From Plantibacter elymi (nom. nud.) (GTDB taxonomy: Bacteria > Actinomycetota > Actinomycetes > Actinomycetales > Microbacteriaceae), in assembly GCF_900177795.1 (NCBI RefSeq), contig NZ_FXWJ01000004.1:62001-126000 (forward strand): a stretch of 64,000 bases of DNA, in the 5' to 3' direction. Below, in pieces: positions 19,741-28,212 of the stretch. The notes below the pieces were generated by a model. The model did not search any database. It saw only the letters and a program-made list of their open reading frames with translations, and was not told the origin of the DNA. The position numbers and the translations under genes were made by a program. The first letter of the stretch is position 1. Each line of letters begins with the position of its first letter.

Positions 19741-20409
19741 ATGCGCGAGGTATTCCAGCAGTCACTGCGAGAGGTCCAGGATCGCCTGGTCGAGATCGCC
19801 GAACTCGTCACGATCTCCATCGAGAAGGCGACGCAGTCCTTCGGCAACTCGGACGTCGCGGTCGCTGAAGAGGTCATCGCCAACGACAACCGCATCGACC
19901 AGCTCGCGATCGAACTCGACGAGCTCGCCATCGACATCCTCGCCCGTCAGCAGCCGGTCGCTCGCGACCTGCGCATCGTCGTGAGCGCGCTGCGCATCAG
20001 CGCGTCGCTCGAGCGGATGGGCGACATGGCCGAGCACATCGCCCAGCTGTCGCGGTACCGCTTCCCCGACAAGGCCGTGCCCAAGGGCCTGCGGACCACC
20101 TTCGCCGAGATGGGTCGACTCGACGTCTCGATCGCCCGCAAGCTGACGGAGCTGCTGCGCACCCAGGACCCGCGCATCGCCGATGAGATCCGCAACGACG
20201 ACGACGACGTCGACGAGCTGCACGCCAGCGTCTTCGAGAAGGTCCTCGGCGACACCTGGAAGGGTGAGCCCGTCGCGACCGTCGACGCCACCCTGGCCTC
20301 GCGGTACCACGAGCGCTTCGCCGACCACGCCGTCTCCATCGCCAAGAAGGTCCAGTACCTGGCGACGGGCGACTGGATCCCCGAGGCGACCACGCCGGTG
20401 CACCACTGA
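19741..20409 (+). CDS. phoU: Phosphate transport system regulator PhoU
   Basis: The 222-residue all-helical protein has two PhoU repeats, each with the metal-binding E/DxxxD pattern (NDNRIDQLAIELDE in the first, DDDDVDELHASVFE in the second). It starts MREVFQQSLREVQDRL, as do actinobacterial PhoU/PhoY proteins. PhoU links the Pst transporter to the SenX3 kinase and represses the regulon when phosphate is plentiful. It is divergent from senX3, while pstSCAB lies about 13 kb downstream in the window. Confidence 0.96.
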   Translation: MREVFQQSLREVQDRLVEIAELVTISIEKATQSFGNSDVAVAEEVIANDNRIDQLAIELDELAIDILARQQPVARDLRIVVSALRISASLERMGDMAEHIAQLSRYRFPDKAVPKGLRTTFAEMGRLDVSIARKLTELLRTQDPRIADEIRNDDDDVDELHASVFEKVLGDTWKGEPVATVDATLASRYHERFADHAVSIAKKVQYLATGDWIPEATTPVHH

Positions 20410-20431
20410 CCAGCTGATCCCGGACACCCCG

Positions 20432-20471
20432 ACGAGCGGTGTCGACCCGAGACCGGGTCGGCACCGCTCGT
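20432..20471. terminator. Bidirectional terminator, phoU and chaplin-like gene
   Basis: ACGAGCGGTG-t-CGACCCG pairs with CGGGTCG-g-CACCGCTCGT around a short AGAC loop between convergent genes. Confidence 0.85.
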
Positions 20472-20485
20472 CCGTTCGTGTGGAA

Positions 20486-21880
20486 CTAGCTCATCCGACG
20501 ACGGGTGATCGTGCCACCTGCCAGGAGCAGGAGGCCGAGGACCGTGGCGAGGCCGGCGAGCGGCAGGAGCTGACCCGCGCCGCTGCCGGTGTCGGCGAGC
20601 GTCGGCTCAGCTGAACGCGCGGCCGAGGCCGTCGTGTTCGAGCCGGTCGAAGACGCCGCCGTCGTGGTGGTGATCACCGTGGCGGGGCCCGTCGGCACGA
20701 CGGGGGTCACCGGGGTGGTGGGGTCCGTCGGGTCGGTCGGGTCCGTCGGGTCGACCGGAGTGGTGGGATCGGTCGTCCCGGGACCACCGGTCTCGCTGTC
20801 CCCGATCACGGAGATCGCGTTGCCGCCGATCGTGACCGGCAGCTCCAGGCCGAGGTCGATCTGGTTCCCACCGCCGAGGCTGTCGTCACCACCGGTGGTC
20901 GACGTACCGCCGCCGGACGATGCCGGAGCGGAGGTCGAGGTGCCCGTCGACTCGGAGTCGCCGATCACGCTGACGGCGTTGCCGACCACGGAGATCGGGA
21001 GTCCGAGGTCGCCGAGGACCTGGTTGCCACCGGCGACACTGTCGTCACCGGTCGTGGTCGACGGTGCCGCCGGAACAGCCGCACCACCCGACGTGGCAGG
21101 CGCACCCGCCTGCTCACTGCTCGAATCACCGAACAGCGAGATGGCGTTCCCACCGACCGTGACCGGAACGGTCACCACCGGCGACACCTGGTTCCCACCG
21201 GCGACGCTGTCGTCACCGGTCGTCGTCGACGGTGCCGCCGGAACAGCCGCACCACCCGACGTGGCAGGCGCACCCGCCTGCTCACTGCTCGAATCACCGA
21301 ACAGCGAGATGGCGTTCCCACCGACCGTGACCGGAACGGTCACCACCGGCGACACCTGGTTCCCACCGGCGACACTGTCGTCACCGGTCGTCGTTGCCTC
21401 GTCGGTGACCGGCGAGGCGGACTCCCCCGCCGCCGGTCCGGCCGTCGCACCCGACTGCTCGGCATCGCCGATGATCGAGATCGCGTTGTCCTCGACCGTC
21501 ACCGGGATGGAGACGGGCAGCTGGACCTGGTTCCCACCCGCGACACTGTCGTCACCACTGGTCGTGGTGGCCGACGCGGGCTCGGGTACCGGTGCGGGCT
21601 CCGGCGCAGGTGCCGGCTCCGGTGCGGGTGCCGGCTCCGGTGCGGGTGCCGGCTCCGGTGCGGGTGCCGCCTCCGGTGCGGACGTCGCCGACGAATCGCC
21701 GACGACGCTCACCGCGGTGTCCACGATCTCGACGGGGGCCTCGAGGACCACGTCGACGAGGGTTCCGCCGAGGATGCTGTCGTCCCCGGACGTGTCGGCG
21801 TTGGCCGCCGTAGCGCCGAGGAACGTGAGTCCCGCGACGAACAGGCCACAGTAGAGGCCTTTCTTGACATACGAATTCAT
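20486..21880 (-). CDS. Sortase-anchored protein with six chaplin-like repeats
   Basis: The 464-residue protein has a signal peptide (cleavage after ANA, about residue 28), six repeats of about 35 residues, and a wall-sorting signal. The sorting signal is LADTG, a hydrophobic helix and an RRRMS tail. Each repeat reads roughly GDDSxxGGNQV, a beta stretch such as PVSIPVTV, then GNAISxxGDS. This follows the Streptomyces chaplin pattern GNxVQVPVHVPVNxCGNTVNVIG, but the chaplin cysteines are absent. LAxTG is the motif of class E sortases, which anchor long chaplins. A Pro/Glu/Ala linker of AP-EP repeats follows the first unit. Repeats three and four are almost identical. The protein is probably a self-assembling surface coat component (inference). 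No sortase gene is in the window. Confidence 0.85.
   Translation of the reverse strand: MNSYVKKGLYCGLFVAGLTFLGATAANADTSGDDSILGGTLVDVVLEAPVEIVDTAVSVVGDSSATSAPEAAPAPEPAPAPEPAPAPEPAPAPEPAPVPEPASATTTSGDDSVAGGNQVQLPVSIPVTVEDNAISIIGDAEQSGATAGPAAGESASPVTDEATTTGDDSVAGGNQVSPVVTVPVTVGGNAISLFGDSSSEQAGAPATSGGAAVPAAPSTTTGDDSVAGGNQVSPVVTVPVTVGGNAISLFGDSSSEQAGAPATSGGAAVPAAPSTTTGDDSVAGGNQVLGDLGLPISVVGNAVSVIGDSESTGTSTSAPASSGGGTSTTGGDDSLGGGNQIDLGLELPVTIGGNAISVIGDSETGGPGTTDPTTPVDPTDPTDPTDPTTPVTPVVPTGPATVITTTTAASSTGSNTTASAARSAEPTLADTGSGAGQLLPLAGLATVLGLLLLAGGTITRRRMS
21061..21396 (-). repeat. Two 168-bp tandem copies inside the chaplin-like gene
   Basis: Units 21061-21228 and 21229-21396 encode the same 56 residues and match almost base for base; the difference I can see within the matched part is gacgctg versus gacactg, with divergence only at the far end. 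Such identity, next to diverged neighbours, indicates a recent duplication or ongoing gene conversion. Confidence 0.9.
21590..21680 (-). repeat. 18-bp tandem repeats encoding an EPAPAP linker
   Basis: The unit ggctccggtgcgggtgcc recurs about four times with minor variants. It encodes alternating Glu-Pro-Ala-Pro, a stiff spacer between the first chaplin-like unit and the other five. Confidence 0.85.
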
Positions 21881-21990
21881 GATTCCTGCTCCTTGCAGAG
21901 TGACTGATGTGCTCCCGTGGTCGGGAGGCTTCGGACCGTTGAACCGCCCGGTGGGCGGGTCTCCGCCGCGAACGGCAGAGTGGTCCGGGG

Positions 21991-22854
21991 TCAGTCAGGA
22001 GAGGTATCGGAGGGGAACGTGGGAGAAGCCGGGAGGTCGTCGTCTCGCGCGGGTCCGCGACGGTCGTCGCCGGGCGCAGGGAGGATGACGGAGATCGATT
22101 GTTCAGCCGCAGCGGGGCCGCCGACGGCACCACCGGAGCCGGAGGACCCGGAACCGCTCGGCGTGACGGCCCAGCGGCTGTCGGCGTCCGGCAGCAGCGG
22201 AAGGTTCGCAGGGGCTGCCGGGAGGCTGGACCATCCGACGGCGGCGGGCACGTCCATGGTGAACGACGTGTCTTCGCGATCCTGCCCGACCGACACGGTC
22301 GCCGAGTCGCCCTGCTGGTCGGAGGGCGGTCCGAGGACCGTCGTCAAGAGGTTGGCGCCCGTTGTGGTCGGGTCGGTCGTCGACACACCATCTCCCGGGC
22401 CCTGCGGAAGCGCCGGGACGACCGGATCGACGATCGGCGTGCTGGGGACCGGGACCGCTGCGACGACGTCGGCGACGCCGGTCAACGTCTGGTCGACCGT
22501 CTGCACGACCGGATCGACGATCGCGGCGACGGGTGCTGCCCCGACGGTCTCCTCGACCACGTCGTTCACCACCGGTACCGCTGCGACGGTCTCGTCGACG
22601 ACGTCGACCACCGGTTCGAGCACGGTGGTGTCGACGACGTCGACGACCTCGGCGACGGCATTGACGGGCTGTTCGAGCGAGCCGACGACCTCGGTCACCG
22701 CGCCCAGGAGCGACGGATCGGTGGCGCTGTCGTCGGCATGCGCCGAGGATGGGGACCCGAAGAGGGCCACCGCCGTGAACGCCGCGGCGGCGAAGCCACC
22801 GAGCGCCAGAGCGCGCCACAAGGGGAAACGGGTGCCGTCGGTCGACTGCTCCAT
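21991..22854 (-). CDS. Secreted valine-rich protein beside the chaplin-like gene
   Basis: The 287-residue product has a signal peptide (basic start, hydrophobic 18-35, cleavage after AHA). The mature start ADDSATDPSLLG resembles the start of the neighbouring chaplin-like protein. Residues about 50-150 are a run of short Val/Asp/Pro segments (VVDVVDE, VVNDVVEE, IVDPVVQ) with alternating hydrophobic and acidic residues. A disordered Gly/Ser/Asp-rich tail follows. No sorting motif or membrane tail is seen. It is upstream of the chaplin-like gene on the same strand with a 110-bp gap. I do not recognise the family; a surface-assembly partner role is a guess from position. Confidence 0.72.
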   Translation of the reverse strand: MEQSTDGTRFPLWRALALGGFAAAAFTAVALFGSPSSAHADDSATDPSLLGAVTEVVGSLEQPVNAVAEVVDVVDTTVLEPVVDVVDETVAAVPVVNDVVEETVGAAPVAAIVDPVVQTVDQTLTGVADVVAAVPVPSTPIVDPVVPALPQGPGDGVSTTDPTTTGANLLTTVLGPPSDQQGDSATVSVGQDREDTSFTMDVPAAVGWSSLPAAPANLPLLPDADSRWAVTPSGSGSSGSGGAVGGPAAAEQSISVILPAPGDDRRGPARDDDLPASPTFPSDTSPD

Positions 22855-23016
22855 GCGTATCCCCCCAATCGGGTTACAGTGCAGTCACTGTACGCCCAAC
22901 CCCGAAGCGGTTCAACCCCTTTTTTTCGACATGGAAAACCCCGGCCAGGAGCACTTTCGGCGACGATGTCGCCACGCCGCGCTCCCGACCGGGGTGGTGG
23001 TTTGGTGGGGTTTCCG

Positions 23017-23766
23017 CTACTTCTTCCCCTGCGCCGCGACGGCGGCCGCGCCTGCTGCTGCTGCCTCGGGATCGAGGTACCGGGCCGGGGCGACCGGACG
23101 GAAGTCCGCGTCGAGCTCGTAGACGAGCGGGATGCCGGTGGGGATGTTCAGCTCGGCGATCTCATCGTCCGAGATGTCGTCGAGGTGCTTCACGAGTGCG
23201 CGGAGCGAGTTGCCGTGCGCCGTCACGAGGACGGTCTTGCCGGCAGCCAGATCGACCGTGATGTCGGACTCCCAGTAGGGCAGCATGCGGTCGATGACGT
23301 CCTTCAGGCACTCGGTGCGCGGCAGTTCGCCGTCGATCCCGACATACCGGGGGTCATCGGCCTGCGACCACTCGTTGTCATCGTCGATCGGCGGCGGCGG
23401 CACGTCGAAGGAACGACGCCAGGTCTGGAACTGCTCCGGACCGTACTCGGCGAGCGTCTGCGCCTTGTCCTTGCCCTGCAGGGCGCCGTAGTGACGCTCG
23501 TTGAGGCGCCAGCTGCGCTTGACCGGGATCCACATGCGGTCGGCGGTCTCGAGGGCGAGGTTCGCCGTCTGGATCGCGCGGGAGAGCACCGAGGTGTACA
23601 GCACATCCGGGGTGATGCCGGAGTCGGCGAGCAGTTCGCCCGCGCGCTTGGCCTCGGTGACGCCGAGTTCGCTGAGTCGGACGTCGACCCAACCGGTGAA
23701 CAGGTTCTTCTGATTCCAGTCGCTGTTGCCGTGGCGCAGCAGGACGAGGGTGTAAGTCTCAGGCAT
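23017..23766 (-). CDS. gpmA: 2,3-bisphosphoglycerate-dependent phosphoglycerate mutase
   Basis: The 249-residue glycolytic enzyme interconverts 3- and 2-phosphoglycerate. It has the phospho-histidine motif [10 protein letters not shown] near the N-terminus, [15 protein letters not shown], and the second catalytic His in [13 protein letters not shown]. The length is typical of dPGM. The ATG at 23766 gives [13 protein letters not shown]; eight extra upstream codons are not supported. In mycobacteria this gene directly precedes senX3-regX3, whereas here phoU and two secreted-protein genes separate them. Confidence 0.97.
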   Translation of the reverse strand: MPETYTLVLLRHGNSDWNQKNLFTGWVDVRLSELGVTEAKRAGELLADSGITPDVLYTSVLSRAIQTANLALETADRMWIPVKRSWRLNERHYGALQGKDKAQTLAEYGPEQFQTWRRSFDVPPPPIDDDNEWSQADDPRYVGIDGELPRTECLKDVIDRMLPYWESDITVDLAAGKTVLVTAHGNSLRALVKHLDDISDDEIAELNIPTGIPLVYELDADFRPVAPARYLDPEAAAAGAAAVAAQGKK

Positions 23767-23837
23767 GTCCCCAGCATACCGACGGCGCATGACCGCGAGG
23801 TGGACGATGACCCCGCTCCGTGAGGGAGAATGGGTCC

Positions 23838-24662
23838 ATGCCCGTCGGATCGATCACCCGCGGGACGACGGGTACGAACCGGCTCCGGCGGGTGGACCGC
23901 TGGATCGCGACCCACCCCTCACTCAGACGGACGACGAACCCGCTGGTGGTGGACCTCGGCTACGGCGCGAGCGGCGTCACAGCGTTGGAACTGCACGACC
24001 GACTACTCGCCGTCCGACCCGACGTACGGGTCATCGGATTCGAGATCGAACCGGGGCGCGTCCGCACCGCTGACGCGCAGCTGCAGCAGGTGCGCGCGGG
24101 CACGACCCGGTTCACGCCGACGGCTGCGGTCTCCTTCGCGCGCGGCGGGTTCGAGGTGCCGACCGGCGACGACCGTCCCACGGTGATCCGGGCGTTCAAC
24201 GTGCTTCGGCAGTACGACGAAGCCGAGGTCGCGGGGGCCTGGCGCCTCATGGCGTCGCGGCTGCAGCTCGGCGGTGTGCTCGTCGAGGGGACGTGCGACG
24301 AGATCGGACGGGTGTCCAGCTGGATCGCGGTCGACGACCAGGGGCGTGCCGAGTCGTTCTCCATCAGTCTGCGGCTCGCCGACCTCGAGCTGCCGTCCAT
24401 CGTGGCCGAACGACTGCCGAAGGCACTGATCCACCACAACGTGCCGGGCGAACGTGTCCATGCGCTCATGACGGACCTCGACCGCGCCTGGCGGATGCAC
24501 GCACCCCTGGCGGTCCACAGCCCGGTCCAGCGCTGGTTGGCGACCGTCCGGACACTTCGCGACAGCGGGTGGCCGGTGCTGGCCGGCCGCAGCCGCTGGC
24601 GCCTCGGCGAGTTGACACTGCCGTGGTCGGCTGTCGCCCCGAATCCCTCCTCGACGGACTGA
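23838..24662 (+). CDS. Class I SAM-dependent methyltransferase-like protein
   Basis: The 274-residue protein has a Rossmann-type SAM site: [16 protein letters not shown] (motif I, about residues 37-52) and [11 protein letters not shown] (motif II acidic end). A later [11 protein letters not shown] stretch fits motif IV. It is annotated in relatives simply as a methyltransferase, and the substrate is unknown. The ATG at 23838 follows gagggagaa at good spacing, so it is preferred over an in-frame GTG eighteen bases upstream. It diverges from gpmA with a 71-bp gap. Confidence 0.82.
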   Translation: MPVGSITRGTTGTNRLRRVDRWIATHPSLRRTTNPLVVDLGYGASGVTALELHDRLLAVRPDVRVIGFEIEPGRVRTADAQLQQVRAGTTRFTPTAAVSFARGGFEVPTGDDRPTVIRAFNVLRQYDEAEVAGAWRLMASRLQLGGVLVEGTCDEIGRVSSWIAVDDQGRAESFSISLRLADLELPSIVAERLPKALIHHNVPGERVHALMTDLDRAWRMHAPLAVHSPVQRWLATVRTLRDSGWPVLAGRSRWRLGELTLPWSAVAPNPSSTD

Positions 24663-24681
24663 GTGTCGGGAATCGGTCCCG

Positions 24682-25806
24682 TCAGAGCGAGGGCAGCGCC
24701 GCCTGCGCCTCCGGCGTCGGCAGGCCCGTGGCCGTGAGCAGGTCGACGAGGTACGGCCGGAGCACGAGCACGAGCGCCTGCTCGGAGACCGAGGCATCGG
24801 GGAGGACGGCGACCGGCTCGAGATGCTTCGCGATCTCGAGTAGGGACTGCCTCGCGACCGGCTGCTGGGCGATGTCGCCGATCGACTGCGACAGGATGCC
24901 GAGCGCGACGGAGGTGCGCGCGAGCAGGTCCGCGAGTTCAGGGCGGCTCGTGGCGTCGCGCGACACGTAGTCGATGCGCCGGGCGATCACCCGGAGGTTG
25001 CGGGTCGCGAGGTCCATGCCGTCGAGCATGGTCCGCTGCCGTTCGAGGTCGAACACCGCCTTGCGGAGGAACGGCGAGATGCGCGCGATCGCGAGCCCGG
25101 AGTCGAGGGTTCCGCGCCACGCGTCCAGGGCCGGCTGGGTGGCCCGCGCCCGTGCGAGCGCGCGGTCCGCCTCCTCGAGGTCGCCGAGACGGAGGGCGGC
25201 GACGAGCGAGGCGAGGGTCCGGACGTGTTCGTCGATGAGCCGTTGGCCGTCCCGGCGAGCACTCCGGCGCGGGTCGCGCGGGATGAGCGCGGTCGCGAGC
25301 AGGGCGAAGACCCCGCCGATCAATCCGTCGAGGGTGCGCACGAACGGGCCCCCGTCAGGCACGGGCAGGAGCATGACGAGGACGGACTGCACCGCCGCCG
25401 CGATCGCGAACGACGCCGCCGGCGACAGGAACCGGGCGACGAGCAGCGTGAGCACGAGCGCGACCGCGAGTTGCCACGTCCCCTGACCGAAGCCGAGGAG
25501 CAGGATCTCGGCCAGCGCGATCCCGACGCTCATCCCCACGGCCGTCTCGAGGACTCGGATCGGGCGGGCGTCGCGAACGAAGCCGAGACTCGAGATCGTC
25601 ACCGTCAAGGCGAGGAGTGGCACGGCATGCCCGAGCACGTAGTGGGAGAACGCGTACGCGCCGATCGCCGTCGCGCTGACCTGCAGCACCGCCGGAACGG
25701 ATCCGACGAGACGATGCCAGGCGTCGCCGAGCGCGATGCGGCGACGCACCGCAGCGGTCCATCGGTCGACCCGTACGCCCGGGTCCGAGGCGTCGTCGCT
25801 CCCCAC
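24682..25806 (-). CDS. FUSC-family (aromatic acid exporter-like) membrane protein
   Basis: The 374-residue product has a membrane N-terminal half with about six helices (VLQVSATAIGAYAFSHYVL, VPLLALTVTISSLGFV and others) and a soluble helical C-terminal half. This is the layout of the half-length FUSC or YgaE/ArAE-like proteins. RPIRVLETAVGMSVGIALAE matches the family motif. It may export aromatic acids or other small anions. The GTG at 25806 is inferred from the end of ygfZ just 5 bp upstream; the same frame stays open into that gene but is only a shadow there. Confidence 0.78.
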   Translation of the reverse strand: MGSDDASDPGVRVDRWTAAVRRRIALGDAWHRLVGSVPAVLQVSATAIGAYAFSHYVLGHAVPLLALTVTISSLGFVRDARPIRVLETAVGMSVGIALAEILLLGFGQGTWQLAVALVLTLLVARFLSPAASFAIAAAVQSVLVMLLPVPDGGPFVRTLDGLIGGVFALLATALIPRDPRRSARRDGQRLIDEHVRTLASLVAALRLGDLEEADRALARARATQPALDAWRGTLDSGLAIARISPFLRKAVFDLERQRTMLDGMDLATRNLRVIARRIDYVSRDATSRPELADLLARTSVALGILSQSIGDIAQQPVARQSLLEIAKHLEPVAVLPDASVSEQALVLVLRPYLVDLLTATGLPTPEAQAALPSL

Positions 25807-25811
25807 CGGGG

Positions 25812-26972
25812 TCAGCGCCGGACGGCGCCGAGTCGCGGCAGCCGCGGCACGTTCGCCGTGGCTCCAGCATCCGCCGGCACGACGATCTCCTGAGACGCCG
25901 CGACGTCGATGCCGTCGGCCTCCACCGTCAGCACGGCCGCCGGATCCGCGGAGCGCTTGACGATCGCCAGCGCCACCGGGCCCAACTCGTGGTGGATCGC
26001 GCTCGAGGTGATGCGTCCGACGGGTTTCCGGGTCGCGTCGTCGCCGACGAGCACCACGTTCGAACCGGCCGGCGGCAGGACCGCATCGGAGCCGTCCAGG
26101 AGGAGCATGACGAGGCGACGCGGCGGGTGCCCGAGGTTGTGCACCTTGGCGACGGTCTCCTGACCGCGATAGCAGCCCTTGTTCAAGTGGACGGCCGAGC
26201 GCAGCCAGTCCAGCTCGTGCGGGATGCTCCGCTCGTCGACCTCCGACTGCAACCGCGGGCGCCAAGCGGCGATCCGCAGGGCCTCGGCGGCCAGCGAACC
26301 CGCGGCGGAGAACGTCCCCGCACGGATCTGCTGCACGAGCGACTCGAGCTGCTCGCGCGCGACGATCGTCTCGGTCCACGTCCACGCTGCACCCGGGTGC
26401 TCACCCGTCGCGTACTGGTGCCCGCCGACCGCGACCTCGGACCACGGATCGTGCCAGACGAGCGGCATGCCGTTCGGCTCTGCGGCCTCGATCGCGAGAC
26501 CCGCCGCCGCGCCGATCACGGCGTACTGCCCGGTTGCGACGGCCACCTCGACGCGCAGCATGAACCGCATCCGGTCGAGCCAGGCGTGGAGGGGTGCAGC
26601 ATCGGCTGCCTCGGTGACGAGCCACGTGGTCGTGCCGTCGTCGAGCAGCTTGACCGCGTGCTCGATCCGGCCGCTCTGGTCGAGGAAGAGGGTCTCCGTC
26701 GAGGTGCCGGCCGACAGCGATCGCAGCTCCTGGCTCGTGATGGAGTTGAGCCAGCTCAGCCGATCGGGTCCGGTGACGGTCACGATGCCACGGTTCGACA
26801 GGTCGACGATCGCCTTCCCGCTGGAGATGAGGCGCTGCTCGATGTTCGGGCTGCCGTAGTGGGAGGGGACGCCGTGGTCGACGGCGTCCGCCTGTTCGAC
26901 GGCACCCGGCAGCGTGAGGAAGGGCGAGCCCGGAATCGCGTCCGGTGTGTCCGCTCCGTTGGGAATGGTCAC
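25812..26972 (-). CDS. ygfZ: YgfZ/GcvT-like folate-binding Fe-S assembly protein
   Basis: The 386-residue protein has the GcvT fold and the YgfZ signature KGCYRGQE (about residues 265-272) with its conserved Cys. In enterobacteria YgfZ uses tetrahydrofolate to help maintain Fe-S enzymes such as MiaB. N-terminal parts (SNRGIVTVTGPDRLSWLNSI) match the family. It lies 1 bp after the nitrobindin-like gene on the same strand, an arrangement common in actinobacteria. Confidence 0.93.
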   Translation of the reverse strand: MTIPNGADTPDAIPGSPFLTLPGAVEQADAVDHGVPSHYGSPNIEQRLISSGKAIVDLSNRGIVTVTGPDRLSWLNSITSQELRSLSAGTSTETLFLDQSGRIEHAVKLLDDGTTTWLVTEAADAAPLHAWLDRMRFMLRVEVAVATGQYAVIGAAAGLAIEAAEPNGMPLVWHDPWSEVAVGGHQYATGEHPGAAWTWTETIVAREQLESLVQQIRAGTFSAAGSLAAEALRIAAWRPRLQSEVDERSIPHELDWLRSAVHLNKGCYRGQETVAKVHNLGHPPRRLVMLLLDGSDAVLPPAGSNVVLVGDDATRKPVGRITSSAIHHELGPVALAIVKRSADPAAVLTVEADGIDVAASQEIVVPADAGATANVPRLPRLGAVRR

Positions 26973-26973
26973 G

Positions 26974-27678
26974 TCAGTCGGCTTTGGCCAGGCGCGCCGA
27001 GGCGTGCGTCCGGAGGTCCTGACCCAGGGCCGCGATGTCCCAAGCCCAGAGCAGGTGGTTCTCGACGAGACCGTACAGGCGCGTCGCCGCGGCGTACTCC
27101 TTGGCTCCCGCGGTCCGGACGACGGCGTCGGTCGCGAGGTCGATGCGCGGGCCGTCGATCTGGCCGAGGTAGAGCTCGCTCACACCGTTCGGGTGGACGA
27201 TCGAGACCTGCAGGGGGAAGGCGCCGGTCGACGTACGCAGGGTCTCGACCGATTGTGCGGTGCCGAACGGGCGGGGGCCTTGCCCTGGGAGCATGCCCGG
27301 GCCGGGGTCGCCCTCGATCAGCGGGCGTTCGAGGCGCCAGTAACCCGTCTCGGTGACGAGCGGCTCGGGCACACCGGGCTCGTCCGCCGAGGCTCCCTCA
27401 GGCGCGACGTCCGCAGCGGTGTCGTCCGACAGGGCGTCCGCGTCGGTGGACGAGGCCCCCTCGGCGTCGCGCGGGGGCTGCTCGGGCAGGAGCCAGGTGT
27501 AGGAGTTGTAGTTCAAGTACGGCAGGCCGTCGTGGCTGAAGCTCACGCGCTGACCGAACTCGCGGGTCACGGTCTCGTCGCCGACCCGGTAGTCGATGAC
27601 GCCGGTGCCCTCCCAGACGCCGATGAGCCACGACAGCGGGACCAGTTCGCTCGGCAGGCCGCTCGGGATCTCGATCAT
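26974..27678 (-). CDS. Nitrobindin-like FABP-family protein
   Basis: The 234-residue beta-barrel protein carries the family motif GVWEGTG (about residues 20-26) and a late heme-proximal region ENHLLWAWDIAAL. Actinobacterial members bind heme and are described as peroxynitrite isomerases. Here an acidic, Ser/Ala-rich insertion of about 40 residues (around 75-115) interrupts the barrel, longer than in compact homologues. It is the upstream partner of ygfZ. Confidence 0.87.
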   Translation of the reverse strand: MIEIPSGLPSELVPLSWLIGVWEGTGVIDYRVGDETVTREFGQRVSFSHDGLPYLNYNSYTWLLPEQPPRDAEGASSTDADALSDDTAADVAPEGASADEPGVPEPLVTETGYWRLERPLIEGDPGPGMLPGQGPRPFGTAQSVETLRTSTGAFPLQVSIVHPNGVSELYLGQIDGPRIDLATDAVVRTAGAKEYAAATRLYGLVENHLLWAWDIAALGQDLRTHASARLAKAD

Positions 27679-27691
27679 CGAGGGACCCGGA

Positions 27692-27802
27692 CTAGCGCTG
27701 ACCGCGGTACAGGTTCTTCAGCACGACCACCGCGGTGAACGCGATGGCGAGGCTGGCGAGGACGAGCAAGCCGATGAAGAAGATTTCGAGAGCGAGCAGC
27801 AT
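27692..27802 (-). CDS. Small (36-residue) single-helix membrane protein
   Basis: An ATG at 27802 opens a 36-codon frame that reads MLLALEIFFIGLL, continues as a hydrophobic helix and ends KNLYRGQR. It has one membrane helix with a basic cytoplasmic end. It sits between two same-strand genes with gaps of 13 and 9 bp, which is too tight and too well framed to be chance. Function unknown; it may be an assembly or stability peptide for a membrane neighbour. Confidence 0.75.
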   Translation of the reverse strand: MLLALEIFFIGLLVLASLAIAFTAVVVLKNLYRGQR

Positions 27803-27811
27803 GGGGAAAGT

Positions 27812-28102
27812 CTACCCCGAGGCCAGGGCGATGAGGCCATACACGGCACCGCCGATGGCGAGGATGAGGACGGCGCCGGTGACGCTCGTCGACATCCGAT
27901 CGACGAATCCCACCTTCTGTCGCGTCAACAGCTGTGCCGAGAACGCGGCCAGGGTGCAGAGGCCGAGCGTGGCCGACAGCCCGAAGAAGGTCTCCCCCGG
28001 GCTCCAGAGCAGGCCGGACACGACGACGCCGACGAGCGCGAGCGCCCAGATGGAGACGACACTGATCCAGCGCAGCCGGGGGGAGAGAGTGGTTTCGCTC
28101 AC
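27812..28102 (-). CDS. Small membrane protein, three predicted helices
   Basis: The 96-residue product starts at GTG ([12 protein letters not shown]) and has three hydrophobic segments ([63 protein letters not shown]). It has no recognised domain. It is first in a same-strand run with the 36-residue membrane protein, nitrobindin-like gene and ygfZ, and diverges from glnR. An ATG 36 bp upstream is possible but gives a poor N-terminus. Confidence 0.75.
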   Translation of the reverse strand: MSETTLSPRLRWISVVSIWALALVGVVVSGLLWSPGETFFGLSATLGLCTLAAFSAQLLTRQKVGFVDRMSTSVTGAVLILAIGGAVYGLIALASG

Positions 28103-28212
28103 GGACCCATTGTCACAGAGCGGACGCCATCGGACCACCAGCGGGCGCCCGGTGCGACGTGGGGTGCGGTCGTTCGCCTAATATGGTTCCAAACTCAGTC
28201 GGGAGGATGCGC

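Noticed and set aside
21056-21680. A CRISPR-like array
   Set aside because: The repeats are in frame, 168 bp or 18 bp long without unique spacers, and encode protein repeats.
25812-26385. N-terminal extension of the FUSC-type protein into ygfZ
   Set aside because: The extra 190 codons are Arg/Ala-rich antisense-like sequence overlapping ygfZ in another frame; the membrane protein starts naturally at 25,806.
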